DNA of 64,000 bases, taken from positions 10,855,534 to 10,919,533 of the forward strand of contig CM070615.1 in NCBI GenBank assembly GCA_036346395.1. The letters are read 5' to 3'. This document shows positions 10,417 to 22,937 of the stretch, one piece after another. A program made the position numbers and the translations under genes. A model generated the notes under the pieces. It made no database searches. It was not told where the DNA came from and saw only the letters and a list, made by a program, of their open reading frames with translations. This DNA comes from Hsuehochloa calcarea (taxonomy: Eukaryota; Streptophyta; Magnoliopsida; Poales; Poaceae). Position 1 is the stretch's first letter; every line of letters starts with the position of its first letter.

Positions 10417-12529
10417 TGTAATACCCCGAAAACGGATCGGTAATTTAGAGGTTCAGTCGGAGGAGAAAATGCAAAGAAAGGAATTTAAATTCGAGAAAAG
10501 AGGGGTTTTCGCATTTTACGACAACTTTGGGCGCGCAGCCGCGCCTGTGTGGCCCAAGAGGGGGGAGGCGCCCCCAACCCTAGCCGCCTCCCCCACTCCT
10601 TCCTCTCCTCCCCTAGAGCCGCCACCTCTATTCCTCTCCTCCCCGGTGTTCCTGGCTGCTCCTTGACTGCGTCTCGCTGCTGCGGAGATCCCCGGTGTCG
10701 CCCCCAAGCTCTCCCCAGAAGCCGTCTCCTTCCAACGGCGCCGCCACCCGTTCGCCGGCGATCTTGTGGCCGGTCTTGGAGAGGGAAGGGAGGAGAAGGG
10801 AGGGAGGTTCTTGGGAGGTGGATCCATGTCTCCCTGCAGATCTTCAAGGGTAACGATTGTTTTAGTGGTAGTTTGATTCGGTTTTATTGATTAATGGTGG
10901 ATTAGATCTAAATCGCGTTCTGTCCTGGAGATTCCAGAACGCACCCGTCTCCTTGCGCGGCCAGTTTTGACCCGTTTTAGGCCGAATCTCGGGTTGACCT
11001 CTCCTAGAGAATTGTTCCTGGTTTCATTAGCTTTCTTTTGGCACCTGGATCATGAATTTTCACCCAGTAGATTAATAGTTATGACTGTTTTACCACGTAC
11101 TGCTCTGTCTGTCAGAAATTCTGGGTATAGTCGGTTGCACCTAGGTTTTGATCTAGTTAGAATCCGAATAAGGTCGGCCACCCAACTAGGTTTATGAAGA
11201 TAATTTCACCATGTTTCCAGGCTGATAAAGATCACTTTATTTTGATCAGTGGTTTAAAAGTTAGAGCCTTTTCTTTAGGGCTGTTCTGAATTCTGGACAG
11301 ACTGCAGTTATAGTTTTTCATTGGATGGTTAGACCTCTGTTTTGGCCGAATTAGAGTTTACCATCAACTAGTGTTTTGTAGCCAGTTAAGTTAAGAAAAG
11401 ATGAGCACTGGTTTCAGGTCTTTTGGACTTACGGTTAATTATTGGTGAAGTTTCTAGTAAAACTGCCAGATTAGGGATATTTGGAATGTTTGGGTAAATT
11501 GATCAAATTGAACCTTTTGTTTGGTAGATTTGGCTAGAGATTGTGGGAGGACACGTGTAGCAATGCCTTTCTCGTTTGTCCTCATTTCGATTATTTTACA
11601 TTGTAGGCGGTGAAGCGGTGAGTGGAGGAGTATCTCAATTACCTCCCAACCCTGCTTGTGTGGCGCAGTAAGTAACTTGTATAATATGATTGATGCATTA
11701 TGTGATGTGTGAATGAATGATTATATTTGTTCGTATTTGTAGATGAATGCCATGTGTATCTTTTCATGTATGAGTACTATTCAATATTTCCATGGAATCA
11801 CATCAAGTAACATGCATAATTACATTTGTAAGACCCATCAATTCCAGTATGGGCATTTGAAAATCCCAACAATTCCAGAATGGGTACGTGAGTCCACCAT
11901 TCCAATGTGGACCACGTTACGTGAGTCCACCATTCCAATGTGGGCCACGTTGGACGATTGTATGAAACGTTCTTCATACGATTACTTTAAGTGAACACCG
12001 ACGGGTGTTTCACTCGCTATACCGGTATATGCTGCGATATGTCCAATTCCTTCAATGCATCATTCCACTTCATCCATTCATAAAGTTGTTTCCAGTCAAT
12101 GTTCAAATTATGATCAAATTATGAAAGTGATATATTGTTCATGGAATGTTTGATTGTTACATACAATTACTTGCTGAGTCTTTGGCTCATTCTTGCTTTG
12201 TTGTTTTATTTAGGTAAATGACAAGGAAGAACGGTTTTCATGGTGGGTAGAACAACATGATGCACTCACTACCATAATCCAAAACATTTGAGAAATTAAT
12301 ATTGTCTTCGATCTATACCTGGTGTTGAATTGTAATAAGCCAACTTGGCCTTATTTACCATATCTTTCTGAATTGTTTATTTCCATTCCGTTGATTAAAC
12401 TTGATGATGAATACTTGTTTCCGTATAATCTTAATACTTGCTTCACCTTATCATGCGTCTTGATGTTAATCTTTTAAAGAGTAGTGGTTGTAGGTGACAT
12501 CTTGACTTCCATATAGTCAGGGTGTTACA
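10417..12529 (+). mobile_element. Gypsy-E 5' LTR
   Basis: It runs from TGTAATACC to GGTGTTACA. A GC-rich block at about 10545-10830 gives spurious open frames on both strands. It contains two direct copies of 'ACCATTCCAATGTGG' near 11890-11945 and the bulged hairpin near 11993. Compared with the 3' LTR it lacks a ~28 bp GC-rich stretch present near 17058-17085. Confidence 0.92.
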
Positions 12530-12548
12530 GTTGGTATCAGAGCGGGCT
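12530..12548 (+). other. Primer-binding site of Gypsy-E
   Basis: TGGTATCAGAGCGGGC starts two bases after the LTR end, matching the tRNA-Met type of primer site. Confidence 0.9.
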
Positions 12549-15500
12549 TTAGGTCCGTGGTAATTAAGTTATTAAAATGATACACTGTGCACAGTAGGTG
12601 GGGTTTGGGAAATCCATTGCTTCCGCATTTCTAGTGATTTGATTCATTATGTAGTACTGTGTAGAATGGTTTCTGTACTATCTCTCATGTTGTTAATCTG
12701 CGACATGATGTGGTATCCTATATCTATGAATTATTTTATGATTGTCATGAGATGATCCTATATATTCATAATTGATTGCATTAGCTATGCGTATCGGTAG
12801 CGGACGTTGAGCAGTTGAGTTCGTGGTTGTTGTCCTGGGTTTTGCCAGGCTACACCACTGTTCGTGGTACGAGAGTAGAGAAGTTCTTACCCCTGTTCCA
12901 TAGTTCTGTGTTGAGCCTGAGCTCATTGTTGAAGTTGTTGTCTTTCTCAAGTTTGTATCTGGTTTTCTGGTTGTAGTTTCTGATAGTTAGTGAATTTCTT
13001 TTGAGTGGAGGGTTATAATGCAGTGGGCAATCTCTAGTAGATTTCTGATCGTTCTTTGAAATAATTATTGTTCTTTCAACTATTGTGATATTTCTGCTCC
13101 ACGTGAGCGTAGTTAAATTGCAAGATTTACCTTTTCACGGAAGTTCTGCTTTTACCTCGTTGGAAAATTCAACCCGTGTGTTCGCTTGAGGTTTCGGGCA
13201 TTGGCAGATTTCTTTTGCAAGTTCTTTATCAAGTGCACAATGATCTTGCATATTTCTTTTTGGGATGCTTTAGACAGTGGTTCTCTTCCTTGATTTCTGA
13301 TTTTGACCAATTCTTGTCCGGTGGTAGTTGATGAATTTCTCTTAGGTTCATGATTCATGGTAGTTGATGAGATCCAATAGGTCTTTAATGGTTCTCTGAA
13401 AATATTATTGTTTTTCAGTTGTTGAATTTCTTTTATTTTAAATGATCTTCGATAGGTTGGCAATATTGATATTTCCATGTTTGTTCCTTCTTTCACATTG
13501 GAAAATAGCGACTCGCTTACTCGCTTGATAGTTTGTATAATGAGAGTTTTATGTTGCAAGTTCGTTAACATGAGGAAGCATTGACTCCATGTATTTCTTT
13601 TGGATCATTCCGCCTTGAAGTTTAACGATCTCTTTTCTCGAGGATTAGTGTTAAAACCCTTTTGGGGTGCCTTGTGGTGACTAAGTCTGAGATGGTAATC
13701 AAACAAATTGGTTGGCTACGGTTCTTATTGGTCCCTAGAAGTTTTTCAAAACAATTCTTGTCTTTCCGATTGTTGAGCTCTCTTTGCTACTTGTACACGA
13801 TATTATTGACAAGATCATTCTTTTGGGTAAGGGTCCTATCTCACTTGTTGATTAAGGGGACCTGGTTAACCGTTTGGTATTTTGGGGAACAGGAATTAGC
13901 TTTTTCAAAGTTTGTCGAAGAAAGTCTTGACTCTACTCGTTTCTTTTGGAGTAGTTGGAATGTTGGAGTTTAGAACCTCTCTTGAAAAAAAATGTCAAAC
14001 CCTTTTTAATGTTATGGTGGAGTTGTGTGAGAGGTTTGTTTCAGCTTTGTGGTTTTCGTACTAAGTTTCCTTTCTAGAATAAGTTGTTATTACAATTCCA
14101 TTTGATGTTGAAAAATTTCTATAACACGATTTGCCATGTTCCTTTAGAAGGTTTATTGATATGATCAGTAATGTGATGGCAATGTTGATTCCTTTATAAA
14201 GAAAGAAAGTTGTCCGCTTTCGTAATATTTCTAAAACGATCAAATTTCCAGTTTGTGTTCATGCTCTTTTGGGAATTCAAGTTCTTTGTGGTAAACATAG
14301 TTTGTCGAGTAAAGCGATATGTTGAAAAATTATAATAGTTCTTCCATGATGCGGGTGTTTTGATCTTGAATACCCGCTTGTTCCTAACGTTAAGGTCGGA
14401 TATTCTATTTTTGTGAGGCCTATGTTTTCAACCGTGGACTTCCCATATGTTTTCTCGAGTTCGTTGCCTAATTGGTTTTCCCCGAGTTCGTGTTCCTTGC
14501 AGTGGTAAGTGATTTTTCAGTTGGTGAAGATCATTTCTATTTGCCTCTTCTTTCGAGAAGGAATCAACCCATTCATTCCACGTGGGTCTTCCAAATGTTT
14601 TCTAAGTGTTGTTATGGGCTTGATGTTAATACCGTAGTAAATTGATCGCCTTTGGTGACATCGCTCAAATAAGAATATTTCAAGTTTAGCTTTCACGGTA
14701 CCTTGGAGCTCGTGAGTCAACCGGTGATTCAAATTTTTGGGTAACTTGAGGAATTGGATTAACCTATTGTTTCTTAAAGATTTCGTGTGATTTAGTCCAA
14801 AGGTTCCTTGGTTTGAGTTCGCAAAGTGAGGTTGTAATAAAAGAATATTTTCGTTGATCTCTTCGAGACGAATTTAATCTGTTTGCTTTCCGTAAAATCC
14901 TGTAAAGGGAAATGTTTCGAGTTTTGTGGCTGAGAACATTTGGATCTCGTGTTTCCCAAGTAGATGAACTGTTTCGAGCAAGTTGGCCTGTTGAAGGATC
15001 TTATCGATTCTTAATTAAATCTTGTGGTTATTTGAAGTATCCCTAAATTTGTTGCTCTTTCCGCCAAGAGATGGCGAATTTCAAACGTAATATCTTTCTT
15101 TTGTGTCTACCGTTATTTGCTATTCTCTTTGAGGATGTGTGCCTCAATTATGAACTCGCTGCTTTCCAAGATCACATTTCATAGAATATTTCTTTTGGTT
15201 TCCTGCTCGCCGTGATGAGCAACGTCTTTCTGTGTGAATAAACTTATCTTTGTTCGCCTCTTCCTTTTGAGAAAGGATCACAGTTTTGGGTTGCAAAGGG
15301 TTTGCAAAGGGTAAGTTTGGCAACTGTTTGGTGGTAGATGAGTAATCGTAGCGGTGATATTTTGCTACCAAGTTATTGGAGGAGTAGTAGAATGTAGAAT
15401 GGTTTTGATCTCAGATCTCTTGGGGAAAATTAATTCACATGGAATGTTTGGTTTCAAGTAAGTTTGAAAAGTGTTACGATCGAGTAGAACCTATGGTATA

Positions 15501-16734
15501 GTGAAACTTCGGAACTTCAGTTCATGATTGAATGGTCGGTGATTATCGAAGGTATGGAAACCATGATTACTTCTATAGAGCAACGCAATTGGATAATGAT
15601 GCGAGATTTGGTGAGAAATTTCTAAGTATGCAATTGAGTGAGTATGTTAGAATTGGGGAAAATGTTGGAGAGTCAATCCGTTGAATTCCCTATATGTTAT
15701 AATTAAAATTTGTGGTAGAGATCTTGGAGGTTAAATTTGGGTTTGCATTGTTATGCTAGACCTTTGGTCACACAATGATTATGTGTAGAGAAAGTGGAAT
15801 AATGGAGTTTCTGATCAAGATAATGATAATTGATAGAACCCTTTTGATGTAGTACATGATTGTGCGGGTTAAGGATTCTCGAGTTGTTGTTCTTGGAAAT
15901 TGGAGGTAATGTGATGGTGTGGAGCCTATTCGTGGTGCCTTGAACGCCTTCTATTAAATCGATTTTGGTTAGTAGAATGAATTGTCTAGAGTATTCTGTG
16001 GATTCAATATAGCCTCTCCACAATTGTGTGGATGATGTCCTTGGTTTGATCATAATTTGAGAATGTTTAACTAAGAGGTTTAAACGCAGGTGGTATGCGA
16101 TGAATTCAATTTCAAGGTTCGAGAGAAATTTTATTCCTAGAAGAGAGAAATTGAGGAAAATGATGTTTCATCGGATAATGAGGCGTTTTCTTGATTCTCG
16201 CTTGAGTTTTGTGGTTGACCGGTGTTTTTACGCAAATTGAGTCGGCATTGTGTGGGCATGTTTGATTTCTTCCAATTCGATAAACCACAAGAAGTATTTG
16301 ATTTGGCATTCGAGTGATTTCTTCTTTGGTTGTTGTGGTGTTCATTTGTAAACTGCCTATAAAAAAAACATACAAATATTTGTTTCCGAGATGAATTGTC
16401 AAATTTGGGGATTTATTCTTTTAGCGGAGAGTTAGCATTACATGGTTGCGATGAGGACTCTCTATTTCCAATTGGATTCTCTTCGTTCTCAAACTTGCGT
16501 AAATTGGGAAGTTAGCATATCGTTTTGCCCGTCTCTGGTTCATTCGCGAAATACACAACGTCTGTTGTGTTCTGGGTTGAGTGAGCAGCTGAGTCATTCA
16601 AAGTTTGAGATTTAGTAAAAGACGTTGACCATCAAGTAAGGTCTTACCTTCGATCCTCCTCTATTGAGTGAACTTAGAAATTGCAGGTTGAGCGTTAGGC
16701 CAGTCATCGTTTTACGTTTTTGTGTTGTGGTTTC
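12549..16734 (+). other. Non-coding internal region of Gypsy-E
   Basis: About 4.2 kb with no recognisable gag, protease, reverse transcriptase or integrase on either strand. The longest open frame is 139 codons on the minus strand at 13152-13571 and has no domain I recognise. Short phrases such as 'TTTCTTTTG' recur. It looks like internal sequence that replaced or outlived the coding region. Confidence 0.7.
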
Positions 16735-16800
16735 TCTACTCCGAGAGAGAGGCCACTTCAGGGCTAGAGTCTCGCATGTGCGAGTAGTATTTAGACCTGT
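16735..16800 (+). pseudogene. Chromodomain end remnant in Gypsy-E
   Basis: The stretch with GAGAGAGAGGCCACTTCAGG and the following 'CGCATGTGCGAG' matches 6390-6440 of Gypsy-C, which encodes the end of the chromodomain (SEREATWELEP-MRE). The bases leading to the 3' LTR (TTCGGGGTCGAATTCT then the purine tract) also match. Gypsy-E therefore derives from a coding chromovirus. Confidence 0.65.
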
Positions 16801-16908
16801 TCGTTTCTGATATGTGCTAATTTGTTGAATGTAATTCCGTGATATTGTTAATCGTGTATTCGTTTCGTTGGTAGAATTCGGGGTCGAATTCTGTTAAGGG
16901 GGGTAGAA

Positions 16909-19033
16909 TGTAATACCCCGAAACCGGATCGGTAATTTAGAGGTTCAGTCGGAGGAGAAAAATGCAAAGAAAGGAATTTAAATTCTGAGAAAAGAGGGGG
17001 GTTTTCGCATTTTACGACAACTGGGCCGCAGTCAGCGCCCAGTGGCCCAAGAGGGGGAGGCCGCCCAAGGGGGCCAAGGGAGGGGAGGCGCCCCCAACCC
17101 TAGCCGCCTCCCCCACTCCTTCCTCTCCTCCCCTAGAGCCGCCACCTCTATTCCTCTCCTCCCCGGTGTTCCTTGCTGCTCCTCGACGGCGTCTCGTTGC
17201 TGCGGAGATCCCCGGTGTCGCCCCCAAGCTCTCCCCCGAAGCCGTCTCCTTCCAACGGCGCCGCTTCGCTCCGGCGATCTTGTGGCCGGTCTTGGAGAGG
17301 GAAGGGAGGAGAAGGGAGGGAGGTTCTTGGGAGGTGGATCCATGTCTCCCTGCAGATCTTCAAGGGTAACGATTGTTTTAGTGGTAGTTTGATTCGGTTT
17401 TATTGATTAATGGTGGATTAGATCTAAATCGCGTTCTGTCCTGGAGATTCCAGAACGCACCTGTCTCCTTGCGCGGCCAGTTTGGACCCTTTTTAGGCCG
17501 AATCTCGGGTTGACCTCTCCTAGAGAATTGTTCCTGGTTTCATTAGCTTTCTTTTGGCACCTGGATCACGAATGTTCACCCAGTAGATTAAACGTTATGA
17601 CTGTTTTACCACGTACTGCTCTGTCTGTCAGAAATTCTGGGTATAGTCGGTTGCACCTAGGTTTTGATCTAGTTAAAGTCAGAATCAGGTCGGCCACCCA
17701 ACTAGGTTGATGAAGATAATTTCACCATGTTTCCAGGCTGATAAAGATCACTTTATTTGGATCAGTGGTTTAAAAGTTAGAGCCTTTTCTTTAGGGCTGT
17801 TCTGAATTCTAGACAGACTGCAGTTATAGTTTTTCATTGGATGGTTAGACCTCTGTTTTGGCCGAATTAGAGTTTACCATCAACTAGTGTTTTGTAGCCA
17901 GTTAAGTTAAGAAAAGATGAGCACTGGTTTCAGGTCTTTTGGACTTACGGTTAATTATTGGTGAAGTTTCTAGTAAAACTGCCAGATTAGGGATATTTGG
18001 AATGTTTGGGTAAATTGATCAAATTGAACCTTTTGTTTGGTAGATTTGGCTAGAGATTGTGGGAGGACACGTGTAGAAATGCCTTTCTCGTTTGTCCTCA
18101 TTTCGATTATTTTACATTGTAGGCGGTGAAGCGGTGAGTGGAGGGGTATCTCAATTACCTCCCAACCCGTTAAGTGTGGCGAAGTAAGTAACTTGTATAA
18201 TATGATTGATGCATTATGTGATGTGTGAATGAATGATTATATTTGTTCGTATTTGTAGATGAATGCCATGTGTATCTTTTCATGTATGAGTACTATTCAA
18301 TGTTTCCATGGAATCACATCAAGTAACATGCATAATTACATTTGTAAGACCCATCAATTCCAGTATGGGCATTTGAAAATCCCAACAATTCCAGAATGGG
18401 TACGTGAGTCCACCATTCCAATGTGGACCACGTTACGTGAGTCCACCATTCCAATGTGGGCCACGTTGGACGATTGTATGAAACGTTCTTCAGACGATTA
18501 CTTTAAGTGAACACCGACGGTGTTTCACTCGCTATACCAAGATATGTCGCGATATGTCCAATTCCTTCAATGCATCATTCCACTTCATCCATTCATAAAG
18601 TTGTTTCCAGTCAATGTTCAAATTATGAAAGTGATATATTGTTCATGGAATGTTTGATTGTTACATACAATTACTTGCTGAGTCTTTGGCTCATTCTTGC
18701 TTTGTTGTTTTATTTAGGTAAATAACAAGGAAGAACGGTTTTCATGGTGGGTAGAACAACATGATGCACTCACTACCATAATCCAAAACATTTGAGAAAT
18801 TAATATTGTCTTCGATCTATACCTGGTGTTGAATTGTAATAAGCCAACTTGGCCTTATTTACCATATCTTTCTGAATTGTTTATTTCCATTCCGTTGATT
18901 AAACTTGATGATGAATACTTGTTTCCGTATAATCTTAATACTTGCTTCACCTTATCATGCGTCTTGATGTTAATCTTTTAAAGAGTAGTGGTTGTAGGTG
19001 ACATCTTGACTTCCTTAGAGTCAGGGTGTTACA
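16909..19033 (+). mobile_element. Gypsy-E 3' LTR
   Basis: It follows the purine tract TTAAGGGGGG and has the same ends as the 5' LTR. By eye it differs from it by a few substitutions and small indels, mostly in the GC-rich block. Confidence 0.92.
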
Positions 19034-19719
19034 AATAGTTATTAAGCCAGTCTGCAAATGTCACCGTTTGAAGCTTTGTAAGGTCGTGCTTGCAGAACCC
19101 CTTTGAATTGTTCAGAAACAGCTGAACGTTTGATATTTGGACCAGATATTATTCAAGAAGTAGAAGAACAAGTGTCCATGATCATAGTAAGATTAAAGAT
19201 AGCTCAGTCGAGGTAGAAATATATGCTAATAATCATCGTTGTGATCTCAGCTTTGAACCAGAAGATTATGTTTATCTTCGAGTTACTCCACTTAGAGTTT
19301 TCAAAAGGTTTCATGCCAAAGGGAAGCTTGCCCCTAGATATGTTGGTTCGTTCAAGATTTTGAAATATCGTGGAGAAGTTGCCTATCAGTTGGAGCTTCC
19401 GTAGTCATTAGCAGGAGTTCATGATGTCTTTCATGTCTCACAGTTGAAGAAGTGTCTTTGCGTGCCAGAAGAACAAACTCTGTTGGATTCAATTAAGTTG
19501 AAAGCAGACCTCACTTACAAAGAGCAGCCAATCAAGATTTTAGATGTCGCATAGTATCGTACTAGAATAAAGACTGTTCATTTTTGTAAAGTTTAGTGGA
19601 GCAACCACTCAGAAGGAGAAGCAACGTGGGAGCGTGAAGAAGATCTGAAAGCCGAGTTCCCTAGCCTTTTCTCTAGCTAACCTGAATCGCAGGGTTGAGA
19701 TTCCTTTAAGGGGGAGGTT
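19034..19719 (+). pseudogene. pol: Gypsy-A integrase C-terminus and chromodomain
   Basis: Direct continuation of the integrase cut at 10416: after the duplicated AATAG the reading resumes with SPFEALYGRACRTPLN. Further on, a degraded C-terminal integrase and then a chromodomain (WSNHSEGEATWEREEDL, about 19601-19655) are readable, with an in-frame TAG just before its first Trp. The end of the gene leads into the purine tract CTTTAAGGGGGAGG and the 3' LTR. Confidence 0.88.
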
Positions 19720-21361
19720 TGTAACATCTCAATTTTCCAAGTCTTAAAAATCCTTTGAATAGTTAGTAGGAAGAAAATTCACCATTTGGAGTTTATTTGA
19801 ATTTTTTAATTAAAGCTTAATATGGACTTTTAGTATCAAAACAATTTAATGTGATTCATTCCAACATCAACAACTGTCAAAACTATTATATTTGGATTGT
19901 ATGTGCTTGGATATATTTTCTAGAATTTTCTATAATTTTTCTGAGTTCATTTGCTATTTTCTAATTGCTATTTGGATTTTTGCTATTTTCTAAAAAGAAA
20001 AACTAATTTAAAATCTCATAACAAGAATCAGGGCGAATCTATCCGCCCACTTCTATTCCAAAGGTGTTTCATGGAAGGGCCGGTTGCCAGCGCTCACGCA
20101 CCGCTCGCCCGCCACCATCGTCATGTTCTCCGCGTGAAGCCTCGCGTTTGTCCGCCATTGCCGAGCTCAAAGCTCCGTCCGACAACGTGGCTTTTCCAAC
20201 AAAATCACCCCGGATTTTCGTGTCAAATCTTATGTCTTATCTCCCCTCATCCAAATCCAGCTGGATCAAATCTCTAATCGGTTTCTATATCCTGCATTTC
20301 CAAATTTGATTTCGTGTGTAACTCGGACTTGAATTAGGGATGCCTTATTCCGCGCTACCCTCGCCTTATAAAAGGCACCCCGAGGTCCGCCCTTGCTTCC
20401 GCAACCCAAAGCCGCGAACCTTATCTACTCCGAAGCCCTAGCGCCGCGGCGATTGGAAGAATTAGGGTTTTGGCCAAAATTGAGTTCTTCAAATTACACC
20501 GTCGTCGCCGCCGCCTCATCGTTGCCGACTGCACCGTCGAGTCCGTCGTTGCCCAGGCTACCTCGTGCACCCCTCCCCGCTGCCGAAGCTCATCGCTTAC
20601 AACAGTCGTGCCTCTTCTCCGCTCAAACCTCGCCGCCGGCCACCGCCGTCCACCTGAGTCACCCGTAACTGCACCAACGAGTACGCAATAGCCTCAGCTA
20701 CAGATTGGTACCACTCACTGCCTGCCTCGCCGTTCGCTGGTGGCCAAAGGGATCCGAACGCCGCCTGCCTCGCCGTGTCCATGTGTGCCGCCACCTCAGT
20801 GTATGCTCCTACGTGTCGTCTTGCGTGGCGCCGAGTCAGCGGCCACTTGCACGCGTGCGTGGCACAATTCACAGAACCCTAGATCTAAACTTCTGTAAAC
20901 CAGATACATCGTGAGCCGTGCCTATGCCGTGTGTATCCCATTATCAGGTCCACTGTTTCGTGAACCCGTGCACCCGTGGACCCGTGAGCCGAGTCTGTGG
21001 ACCCGGTCTATGGACCGTGGGTCCCACATGTCCGCCACTATAACCTTTTTCTGGAATTATTGTCATTTAAGAAATTTCCTTGCTAATGTCAGGTGACGTC
21101 ATAATCTTGATTTTTCTTTGGGAAAATAATTCAGAAATTCTAAAAATTCCAAGTTAGGTTATTTTCTTTAGTTTTAATCTTCCAAATCCCATATCTTCTT
21201 CATCCGATCTCTCAGATTGAGCCCATTCAAATTCCTAAATTCATCTAAATTCAAGATCTATTTATCTAAGATTTTTTTAAAAAAATTCAAGTTTGTTTTA
21301 TCTCAGTTATTTATTTATTTTATTTATTTGTTTCGTTTACGAGTAGATGTTAATTGACGTG
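19720..21361 (+). mobile_element. Gypsy-A 3' LTR (5' part)
   Basis: It begins TGTAACATCTC right after the purine tract. It aligns with the reverse complement of the Gypsy-B LTRs over ~1.6 kb, up to 'GAGTAGATGTTAATTGACGTG', where Gypsy-B starts. The expected remainder of this LTR is not seen beyond 35225, so sequence was lost at or before the Gypsy-B insertion. Confidence 0.85.
20367..20375 (+). promoter_or_regulatory. TATA box of Gypsy-A LTR
   Basis: TATAAAAGG precedes a GC-rich leader. Gypsy-B has the equivalent box on the minus strand at 24832-24841 (TATAAAAAGG). Confidence 0.65.
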
Positions 21362-21698
21362 TGTTGGGACCTGAAAATACATCTTAGGAACTCTGTGTGT
21401 ATTCTGAACTAGTTCTATATTATTAGCTAGCTCACACAAGAAATAGTGACAAAATACCATTCATTTATTCGATTTGAGTAAAAAGATCTCAAAAATAACA
21501 AATAGTAATAATAATGGGACCTTATGGTCAACGTTTACTTAACTTGCCACGCAGGCTAAAGAAACAAATAAACTTTTGCAGTGGAACGGGAAACTTGAAA
21601 AGCCAATCAACATACCCACAGGGAATCGATTGGAGAATGCATCTTAATTCGTAAAACCTTCATAGTCTTCCTTTTGAAAGGACTCTTGTGCAGCTTGG

Positions 21699-22580
21699 TG
21701 ATGAGGACATCCCTGTTTCGGATACACGCACGACACAAGACCCTCCAGATCTGGGTGCTGAACTACACGGTCCTATGACAAGAGCTAGAGCACGTCACTT
21801 AATCGATCAGGTAAAGTCGTTTCTAGGGCTGAGTGTATTATTTGAGAACTCTATGATGCTGCCTAATGGAGATGATTTACTTGTACTCAGGAATCTAGGA
21901 CTACGACCAGTTCAAGAAGGTCTACGACCACTGCAAGAAGATCTACGACCACTACAAGAAGACCTATGACTAGTTGATTCGATTGGAGCAATCTACGACC
22001 AGAAAAGCGAGCACAGTACTCATTGGACACAATCTAGGACCAAAGATAGCATGGACTCCTCAAGACCACCCTAGGACCGATCCTACGACTGGATCTTTGA
22101 CGTAAATACGCAACACAAGGTGTCACGTCACCGCTTTGGAAACTAATAAGACTTTGTAAGCGAACGAGGTCGGAGTCCGGTTGTGTACGCTTCATCCCAC
22201 TACCGCACAACCCTAGGTCGACCTCCTCATGTTCCCCTATATATATACGAGAGCCGCCATAGTTTAGAGGCGGGTTTTCTTAGATTATTCGCTAATTGCG
22301 TTTACGATTATCGGTTTGAGGAACCCCACTTGTAAACTTCATCCATATCCGCAATACAATTGATTGCATCTACCTTGTTCTTGTGAGTTGCTTCGATTGC
22401 TTGCGGGAACCATAACCTTCGTGGTAAGGTCGATCGCGCAAGCGTGGTCGATAACGACAAAGCGTGCGGGTGTAGCGAATTGCGAGGTGACGATCCGTTG
22501 GTCGAAGTCTCAAAGCGCCAACGTCCTCACGATTTAACCAAATCGAACCTATCGGAAGATCGGGCCGCCGTGACTCATCA
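21699..22580 (+). mobile_element. Solo LTR of another gypsy family
   Basis: It is bounded by TGATGAGG and CTCATCA, giving a 7 bp terminal inverted repeat. It is flanked by a perfect duplication CTTGG (21694-21698, 22581-22585) and absent from the other Gypsy-B LTR at the same place (near 28160). A short coding-like tail reads GPMTRARARHL, typical of the C-terminus of gypsy polyproteins, so the protein end probably overlaps the LTR. A TATA run (22238-22246) is present. Confidence 0.88.
21901..21970 (+). repeat. 21 bp tandem repeat in solo LTR
   Basis: Three full units begin at 21901, 21922 and 21943 (CTACGACCA...CAAGAAG) with a partial fourth. Because 21 is a multiple of three they encode a 7-residue repeat of the type LRPLQED in the open frame. 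Confidence 0.85.
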
Positions 22581-22804
22581 CTTGGTATTCCTCAACTGAT
22601 ACACAAAGGCATAAGTCGTGAGTACATAAAGCACTCAGCAGGCCTTAGGGAAATGTATTCAAATAGTATTCATACAAGACTTGCCAAATGTTAGCTGTAT
22701 AGTTCTTTTGTAGAAAACAACAATTACAATAAATACAGTAAATAGATTGAAACGCGGAATTGAAAAGAACAATAAATAAGTAAACAATTTCTTTAAAACA
22801 ACCA

Positions 22805-22937
22805 GTGAACTACCCATTTACTTCCCAACCAAACCAATGATATGTGAATTCCCCATTCACCAATCGACAGAAACCACCAAGTGAATTACCCATTCACCGA
22901 ACAAATATTATATTCATCAAGTGAACTTCCCATTCAC
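22805..22937. repeat. Four-unit hairpin array in Gypsy-B left LTR
   Basis: Units start at 22805, 22844, 22881 and 22921 (spacings 39, 37, 40). Each is 17 bp of the form GTGAA(T/C)-5 bases-ATTCAC. Units 2 and 3 pair perfectly over six bases. The right LTR has the same four at the same spacing. Confidence 0.88.

Larger units (their letters stand above)
10417..19033 (+). mobile_element. Gypsy-E, complete non-coding LTR retrotransposon
   Basis: An 8617 bp element with two ~2.1 kb LTRs (10417-12529, 16909-19033), a primer site after the first and a purine tract before the second. It is flanked by a perfect 5 bp duplication AATAG (10412-10416 and 19034-19038). It interrupts the integrase gene of Gypsy-A. 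The LTRs look nearly identical apart from small indels, so the insertion is fairly young. The internal region has no intact gag or pol, so it would depend on proteins from related elements. Confidence 0.95.

Noticed and set aside
10485..10890. Overlapping long open frames on both strands in GC-rich DNA (also 4333-4767, 6727-7100, 17012-17406)
   Set aside because: They lie inside LTRs, are rich in Pro, Arg, Ala and Gly in every frame, and differ in register between LTR copies. Composition explains them.
13152..13571. 139-codon minus-strand open frame inside Gypsy-E
   Set aside because: No recognisable domain, no flanking related frame, and located in the non-coding interior of a retrotransposon.
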